From Lingula anatina (lineage: Eukaryota > Brachiopoda > Lingulata > Lingulida > Lingulidae), in the NCBI RefSeq assembly GCF_001039355.2, contig NW_019775891.1:9209-73208 (forward strand): DNA of 64,000 nt. Reading direction: 5' to 3'. The notes under the pieces are model-generated. The model ran no database searches, was not told the DNA's origin, and saw only the letters and a list, made by a program, of their open reading frames with translations. Every line of letters begins with the position of its first letter. Within the stretch, counting starts at the first letter, position 1. Shown piece after piece: positions 56,590 through 64,000 of this stretch. The position numbers and the translations under genes were made by a program.

Positions 56590-59500
56590 ATGGCGGTGAG
56601 AGGCCGTTGTGTTTGTTTGGTTTCAAGTCTAATTTTTAATAATGATAAAACTTAATTCAAACATCACAGCCGCAGTTGGACTAAGTAGCTGTCGTTCCAT
56701 ATTCTTGTAAGTTATTGCGTTTTAGCTTTTTATTATTGCATAAGTATCAAATGGATTCAATTCATTTGCAAACACTCGTCGTAACATTTTGTAAACTACT
56801 TGCAACATGTTGAGAATACTCATAATTGAAATGAAATGTGAGGAAAAGTTTGAGTTTTTAACTCACTTAAAACCAATTGGAACTTACTATTTTCAGTATG
56901 TGAAAATTGCATTAGTGTTAGTAACGTTACTCTGTATAACTTATCTCAATATTAAACACCCGTATTTTTTTTTTAATTTTAATCTTCGTGTGGGAGTATT
57001 ACAGACAGGTTTTTAATTACAGCTTTATAGCAAAACACTACTTGTGGAGCACAGAAAATTTGTTAAAGATACACCAATCATGTGTGGCCTTTTGTGGCTG
57101 GCAGTCTCGGTAGCTCAATCGGTAGATCAAGCGTCCAGGGTTCAAACCCCCAGCCGAGCCCGCTATGTTTCCCATATCATTTTAGTTCCACCAAAGATTC
57201 CCTTTTCCCATGTCTTAATGTATAGCAAGTAGTTTCATGTGATTACACTTCTATTTACTAGCTTATTGTCATTTGCACAGGTCTCTGTTTATCGTGAGTT
57301 AGCACAATGTAGAACATAGAAACTCTCAATATGAGTATTAATGAATGAAACTTCTTGATACATAACACCTGTTAAATACATTATAAATCTCAGTAAAAAT
57401 ACACTACCTATAACCACAATATTTATCTATTGCATGAAAAACCAGTGTAGAAATAACAAGTGCACGTACTTATAATGATCACTGTTATTTTGATTCAGAT
57501 GATGGCATCAGTGTTCAAAGGCAGGCGTGTGACAGATCCTGTCCCTGTGGTCAGAGGACCCACATCCCCCACACAGTATGATACATCCCTGGGAGGTAAG
57601 GCCCTTACTTTAGAAAAGCAGATTAAAACCAGATGATCAGCATATTTCTATTTGATTGCAGGATATTGATTTACTGATTTAGCTGTTTTTTATTTGTCTT
57701 AAATTAAATCTATTGTCTAAAAAGGAATCTTCTCTGAGAAGGAAGCCAGGTTATGCTATCTCTTCTTATGAAACATATCAAATTTGCTTTGTTCTATAAT
57801 ATTTTTGTTTAAAACAGAGCGAACTACTAGTTATGTTCATCACATTAAAGTTATATAAATTGAAAAACTTTTTTTTAAAAGTTAATCTTTTTCAATAGCA
57901 TATAACAGATCCTTTGGCTTTGCCTAGTTGATGGATTTTATTTTAATTTTCACCATGAAGGTTTTTGCATTGTACAGTAAACTGACTGCTGTGAATAATT
58001 TCATCTCTTAGAACAATAACAAATAAAAAGTGAAAGTAATTGTTTTCAGCTGCTGCCATGTTTTTTTTCCATTTATGGTTTATAAACAACAGTGATTGGG
58101 AAGGTTCAAACCACCCATGGGACAATGGCCCCTCCTAGGTCACCCTAAATGGGCCATTTTGCATATCAATGGGCCATGGCTCGACATTTATGGGCCATTT
58201 TTAAACATGACAAATATATTTGAAATATCTGTATCAATATTTTTGGGAATAATATGATAAGGTTTTGCAGTTAAAATTTGTTAATATATTTATTTAGTTA
58301 AGACTTATTTGTCTTTTTCAATAAAACCATTACAATGCCTTCTTTACTGAACTTATTTGAAGACTAAATGAAAAAACAAAATGATCAGAAAACATGAAAT
58401 ACTCATTAGTAATTGGTTTTTATTTGATGAAACCATCAACAAGAGGTAAACAATCTAGATCTCTGAAAACCTTGATTACTCAAAACTGAGAAAATGTAAA
58501 TGAAATTGTCTTCACATACTGTCTAGTACTTATTAATCAGTCTTATTGAAAAGAGATGTCATTACTTAACGAAGTAATATCTTTTTCCTGTGCCACACAT
58601 TCAGTGCATCCTCATAACTCATCTTACTCCCAAGAATCTTAACTCTTACACTGTTCGCAGTCGTACTGGAGCCAGGGCCATAGTTGAAGCCATCGAGGTT
58701 GGAAACCTCGTGCAACCTTAGAGTGAGAGGTGCTAGCACTAGCAGTAACACTATTGTCAGTGTCACTACTACTCATCGTGGTGCAAGGAGCGCTGCTCTC
58801 AGAAGTTGGTACATTTTCTTCCCCCCTTCTCCTTTGAGACTTCTTCCTGAACGTTGGACAGACCCTTAGACGAAGCGGTTGAAGTAAATAAACTAACTAA
58901 TGTAGGCTGGTCTGGCGAGATTTTAAAAATAATTTTCGGCTGCATTTTTCTTTTCACTTCATCAAACTGCTGCTTGAAAAAATCCCATGTGCTTTCAGAA
59001 CAAAAAGCAAGGTCACTTCTAATTGGATAAACATGACCTATAAACTGATTGGCCAATAAGATATCAGCTTTTATTTCATTAGCCTATCTATTGGGACGAT
59101 GAGCTCATTGCTCTCGGCAAACTTCGGCGATTGCGTTCGATAGCTTCTGAATTCGTTCCTGAGACGTCTTCAGGTATGAGAGGAAAGTTACGCTAATCAG
59201 TTGATGAATAGTTTATTGACGAGTAGACTCTTTTAAAAACGCGAGGTATAACAAAATCACGCGCCCTTATGGCGCACAAACAGGGCTTTTTATGCGCCCA
59301 GTTACTATTCTATGCGCGTATGGCGCAATGGCGCGCTCCTTCCCAATCACTGAAACAATTATGTTTGTATTATTAAAAGAATATACTTGTTTTATATTTT
59401 CAGATCTTGAGAAGGCGTGGGATAAAATGGGAAAGACTAAAACTGCAGTAAGTGTTCTCTCCTCTCCCTGTAAGATCTCTACAATACATTAATATTTAGT

Positions 59501-62500
59501 TGTTATATGTGTATTCAGCACAGCAGCATTTCTCCTACATGATTGCATTATTTCCAGCTGCGTCGCGTGGAGCACAGACTGGATGATGCTGCTCGTTACA
59601 AGTTCCAGGAGCCAGAGTCCCTGAACATTTCTGACAGCAGTGTCACAGTTGACAGAGTCCCCAGCTTCCGTATTGAAGACAGAGGAAGACCTGTAACTGT
59701 ATGTTATTAACTTTCAATTGTTTTTATGATTAGAAAGACAAGTGAAAGGGATAACAACTCTTCATATGAGATTTATTTTTCACATTAAAAACATTGTAAA
59801 CAACTCATAGCAATGTAATAAATTCTGTTTTACCTCCAAAGCAGGTTTATCGCAATTGTACTTTCCACCCCCCTTTTCCAACCTTGTATTAGAACTCAAC
59901 AACACAGTATATACTAGCATATGCATTATTCTTCTTTCAGACTCGATTGGACAATTTTGGTAGAACTGAAGAGATGCGAAAACGTACCAGTCGAAAAGTC
60001 AGTCGTTTAGGTAAATACATGTTTAGATCTATACACATTATTACACACAGTTTAGTGACACATTTCTGTTTTGTTAGTATTTTAATTGTTCGAACCTGAT
60101 GGTTTTTGGATAGAAGTGTACAAGGGGATTTTGATAGACTGCTGGCACAATTTCAAAATAATTTCTCCAATTTGTTAAAATATATGGCAAAAAAAAAAAA
60201 AATACAAAAAAAACATTAAAAAACACGTTTGGATTAAGCTGGCATATTTGACTCATCAAGTGTATGTATTCTGTAAATCTTATGTTTTAAGGCAGGTACT
60301 TCATAAATTAGAATTGCCATAGAATTTTGCATAATTTAATGACTTTTACATTTACAGAAGACAAATACACTGAAGAACCAGAGCATGCTTACAGAGCCAG
60401 GAGTCCAATAGACTCGAGAACATTCTCCTATGCAGCAGCAAACAGGGAGGGACAGCCCAGAACAAAGAGCCCTAAACGAGTGGGCTTCAGCAACAGAAAT
60501 GAATACAGAAGCATAGAGAACAGAGATGCAATATTGACCTCTTACAGTGACAGAATACATGGCCTTGATGGCCTAGCTTCAAGGTCAGGGTCAAGTGATC
60601 CCTTAAGGTCAGGAATATATGACTCATCAAGGTCATCAGGTTTTGATCGGCCAAGTTTGTCCAGTGAAGGTATTGGCAATGTTACTGACCCTAGGGCCTT
60701 GAGAGAAACAGAAGTGAGGTTTTTGAATGATCACATAACAGACAGCAGGAGGGTTGAACCTGAGATGTCAGACTTCAGGAGATACTCTGGAAGCACCAGG
60801 CAAACCTACGTTAATGTGACTGTGCCTGGATCAACATATTCAAGACCGACTAATAGTATATACACTACAGACACAATGAGGACTTTTGAGACTGGTGGGA
60901 GTCACCCCAGAGTTGACTATGGCAGGACACAGACTGCTGTAGATGGCACTGGTGTTCCTCCTCTGAGAACCCAAACCACAGCTGCTGTTGGGGACCCTCT
61001 TGGGCGGGACCACATACCTGGAGCATATACGCGACCCTATGAAGGGTTAGACAGGGCATCACAGGGTTACAGCACACGTACCCCTGGGGAAGGAGTCACC
61101 CCTGGGCTGGGTCAAAGTAAAGACACTGATACCAGCAGAAGTGAGACCAGTGGGGACGCCAAACTGCAGTCACTTAGGAAAAACCTCAAATCAGCAAGTA
61201 GAAACTCTGAGGGCCTGGCCAAGCTGAGGGAGAAAGTTATGCAGCAAAGGCTGAAAGGTTTGTACACAAGTTTGTTTATACCAAACAATTATCCTGTAAT
61301 TGTGCGCTGTGTATCTTTGTGCAAGGTAAGCAATTACAAAATAATTATTGATATACCGGAATAAAGGCTCTTAGGTTCTGTGGTTTATTTTCCTAGCATC
61401 TGACAAGGTAGGCGACATATTCAGCCAAGGTCAGGGTCTACAGAAACCCCCAGACGCACCGCGCCCACTGGCCCCCAACACCAGTCTTAACAGGGAGACA
61501 GCACCTGAAGAGGTCAGAGGTCATCCTAGACTGCCTATAGGCGGCAGCACATATACTACCAGGTCTGATGGTACTGGTAAATTGTTCACAAAGGACACGA
61601 GTATTGATCAGAGTTTAGACAGTTTGTTGGGATCGAGGCAACTCCACACAGATGAAAAAACTGTGCAACCAAAGACGTATGATATTTATGCTGCAGAGAA
61701 GCAGCCTATGGTGAGGAAAGTGGCCGCAGGGCCGCCTGGACCTACGTACAGAGGTAGGGCATGAAAAACCAAAACTGAATATTTTTATTATCCAGTGTTT
61801 GTAACAAGATTTACATGCCTGTGGCTCTAAGGTATTATTCAGATTTTAACTTTGAGCAAGATATTTTAATGGTGAGACACCCTTTTTTTCAGTTGAGGTA
61901 CATGATAAGGATCAGGTAATAATAATGGGCATCAAAAATTGAAATAGCATGAGGGAAGGTGGCCTTTAAAGTATTTTTACCTTTTGTTTGATTTGAAAAC
62001 TGAAAACACTTTCAAACAGGTTTTAATGAAGCTGAGACTAAGATAAGAACACCTGAAGGTAAAGTGGTCCGTGTCTCACAGTCAAGGAGGAAGATGAGGG
62101 AGAAAAAAATTAGCAAAGGTATGGAAGCTTGCATTTGATTTGACTTCTTTATTTTATTTTCTTTTACAATTGAAAGTTTTTTCTCCTGTTAATGTGAGAT
62201 TGCCTGGCTATTAGTTTAGTGTTTATATGCGAACTTTGCTTTATTATTACTGCCTTTTGTCCCAGTTTTAGTGACATCTTTAGGTTAAGAGCAGTTAATA
62301 CTCTAGATAAATGATATAGAAAATATATTGTGTATGAAGATAAAAGAAAGCATTGCAACAGAGATCTTTGATTGATACATTTTTTAGGGTTTAACATTGA
62401 GCTGATTTATAAGAAATGAAAAAAATATATAACATCTCCATTAAGACTAATTATATTTAAATATGATTCTTTTATTGTCACCATATTTTCAGAATCCAAA

Positions 62501-64000
62501 GTTGCCAAAGAATCTAAAAAAGAAGCCAACAAGAAGTCCAGTACTAAACCTGCGAGGGTCATTTCTCATCACAAACGTCCTTCGAAATATGAAAGGAAGG
62601 GTGAGGATGTCTTTTCTTTCATACTCTGGCAAAACTCAGATTTATTTCAATTCATACATTTAAGAATGATTTGGTTCATATTTTTTTTTTTTTTGTAAAT
62701 ATGTTATTTAAAAACTTTTCAGACATCATTACAACTAGATCTTGGAGAGAGGGACAGAAGTTAGTGTTGAAGGAACTAGGACCTAATAAACTGCCCAAAA
62801 TGTCACTGTCTCCACCAACTAAGGACACGGAGCCCTCATCAGGTGAGTAGTGTAGAACATTTGAATGGGTCTGATGTCTGTAATAAGGCCAAGTTCCATT
62901 TTTCATTATTTGAATAACATTTTTTGATCACTAGTAGACATATCTTTAAGGCAAATTCTAAAACATCAGTTTAATTTTTTTGCTGTCTTTCTGTTGAGTA
63001 CAGTTTACCTTTAGGCATGAACCGGATTTGTTAGACTATCTTTAAATTGTCAGCACCATGATCTTTTTATTATGAGATAAATGTAAACAAATAAAATGTT
63101 TTTCAGAGGTCATTTTCCCTGATAATGCTGAAATATGACCTTTGTTTATCTATCAGGGTGGGAGTTTTCTTCCTTACTAGAGATTATTTCCCAAATATAT
63201 GTAAAGGTTATATGGATTTTGTATGAGACATTGAAAAATAAAATTTTGTGGAAAAGGGTTTTTACCATTTTTTCTGTCAGTGTATCTATCCTATGGCAAA
63301 ATATAGACTAAACGATCTGAACAATTTTTTCTCTCTGTCAGAAGTGACTCCAGTACCGCAGAAGCCAGATCCTGTTCAGGCGACAGCTGACGTGCCGGAA
63401 GCAGACCAAGCAGACACTGATGTCTCTGATAATGAAGACTTCAAGGACAGTCTGGAACCCTCCAGGGCAAAGGGACTCTCTGAACAGGCCAAACATGTAT
63501 TAGCTGATCTGAAATCTGGTAACTATTGTGTACAGAGAGACATCCAGTTAGGAACTGTCAAAAATAAGAACAAATTGAATGTAACTTGTATGTCCTCTTT
63601 CTTCAAAGCCTGTCCTCATACACCTGCTGTGACCTATTAAACAAGATTATGATAGACGTAACTATAAGATGTGTAAGGTGTATAGACTTTATTTTACTTA
63701 TAGCATTAAGACTTTAAACTTTAATATTAAATAAGTAAACTTATTGGACTTGATTTTATGTACAGCACTGTATTTCATGTATGGAATTTTTTTGTACCAA
63801 CTTGAGCTTAGTACTATGATGGTCTAAATAATTTACTTTCATCTTGGAAACGTTACTTAGAACTTATTGAATTGCCTTGATTATGTTACAGAATCTGAGG
63901 ATGAAGAAGATAAAGCTGATAGAGAGGAAAGACAGGCAGACAGCCCTCATAAAGAAAAAGTGGGAAAGGGTAGAATGAAGAGAAAACTGACAAAACCAGG
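56590..64000 (+). CDS. CEP350: CEP350 centrosomal protein, N-terminal part (runs off the window)
   Basis: Exons: 57499-57595, 59404-59447, 59558-59698, 59941-60010, 60358-61257, 61397-61753, 62020-62118, 62493-62600, 62723-62842, 63342-63518 and 63892 past the end. An ATGGCG followed by GTGAGAG at 56590-56595 may be a first exon in phase (MA + MMASV...). Otherwise the start is 57499 or 57502. Recognised from human CEP350: KAWDKMGKTKTALRRVEHRLD near the N-terminus, VRFLNDH, then VRKVAAGPPGPTYRGFNEA with ETKIRTPEGKVV, and SWREGQKLVLKELGP. CEP350 is a large centrosome/centriole protein that anchors microtubules and works with FOP (CEP43) and CEP78 in centriole and cilium assembly. Its CAP-Gly domain would lie downstream. 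The large exon (60358-61257) is serine/arginine-rich and low in conservation, ending in a predicted helix (KLREKVMQQRLKG). Its donor GTTTGT is weak. Confidence 0.92.
57099..57165 (+). repeat. tRNA-derived fragment (SINE head or tRNA pseudogene)
   Basis: GGTAGCTCAATCGGTAGA matches an internal A box and GGGTTCAAACCCC a B box, closed by CTCGG...CCGAG. The boxes are too close: the anticodon arm is missing, so no tRNA is made. It lies in a CEP350 intron or 5' UTR. Confidence 0.5.
58566..59060 (-). pseudogene. Decayed coding fragment, antisense in a CEP350 intron
   Basis: Two minus-strand open stretches in different frames follow one another (59056-58799, then 58800-58610). The second reads ARGFQPRWLQLWPWLQYD, which recalls the FxxxWLxxFPWLxYD start of TTF-type fingers in hAT-derived proteins. 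A stop and a frameshift separate the pieces. The link to hAT proteins is from memory and weak. Confidence 0.35.
59747..59848. mobile_element. Partial copy of the TTAA MITE family
   Basis: AAAGGGATAACAACTCTTCATA, TTTCACATTAAAAACATTG and AATTCTGTTTTACC match, in order, the reverse complement of about 53640-53737. Only one end is present. It lies in a CEP350 intron. Confidence 0.7.

Noticed and set aside
57099-57165. Functional tRNA gene
   Set aside because: A and B boxes are present but too close; the anticodon arm is missing.

Overview
The window is nuclear DNA of a non-vertebrate animal. Genes are split by short introns, mostly GT-AG and mostly phase 1. Intergenic and intronic DNA is AT-rich and full of short inverted-repeat elements and microsatellites. 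The gene content (a NRF-6-type acyltransferase, an Lsi2/ArsB-like permease, a TIR-TPR protein, a small C-type lectin cluster, C2H2 finger genes and CEP350) fits a marine bilaterian invertebrate, perhaps a lophotrochozoan or a non-vertebrate deuterostome. I cannot name the species. Coding exons were rebuilt by hand from reading frame, splice sites and intron phase. Total lengths divide by three in every complete gene.

Layout. 2680-3591 (+) holds the last two coding exons of an acidic protein, possibly phostensin/taperin-related, followed by a 3 kb 3' UTR. 8159-11022 (-) is a three-exon Lsi2/ArsB-like permease. It is divergent, over a 0.7 kb gap, from a single-exon glycosyltransferase-like gene at 11723-12967 (+). 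15202-23397 (-) is a 15-exon NRF-6-like acyltransferase with one GC-AG intron. 25360-27539 (-) is a three-exon TIR/coiled-coil/TPR protein with a 17-base first exon. 30821-39708 is a cluster of four three-exon secreted C-type lectins (three +, one -), with a decayed copy of one exon end. 39709-44427 has no gene I can support and is repeat-rich.

43690-50650 is a tandem segmental duplication carrying two intronless C2H2 finger genes (both -). The second contains a 252-bp three-finger unit repeated four times with no difference visible by eye. 52467-55767 (-) is a two-exon Ig-domain type I membrane protein whose intron holds three inverted-repeat elements. It is divergent from 56590-64000 (+), the 5' part of CEP350, which runs off the window.

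The lectins, the TIR-TPR protein and the Ig receptor-like protein could all act in recognition or immunity, but nothing in the sequence ties them into one pathway. I found no clearly new system. The most notable items are the homogenised finger array, the repeat families with datable insertions, a perfect 41-bp-arm hairpin, and the lectin cluster with changing calcium-site motifs.
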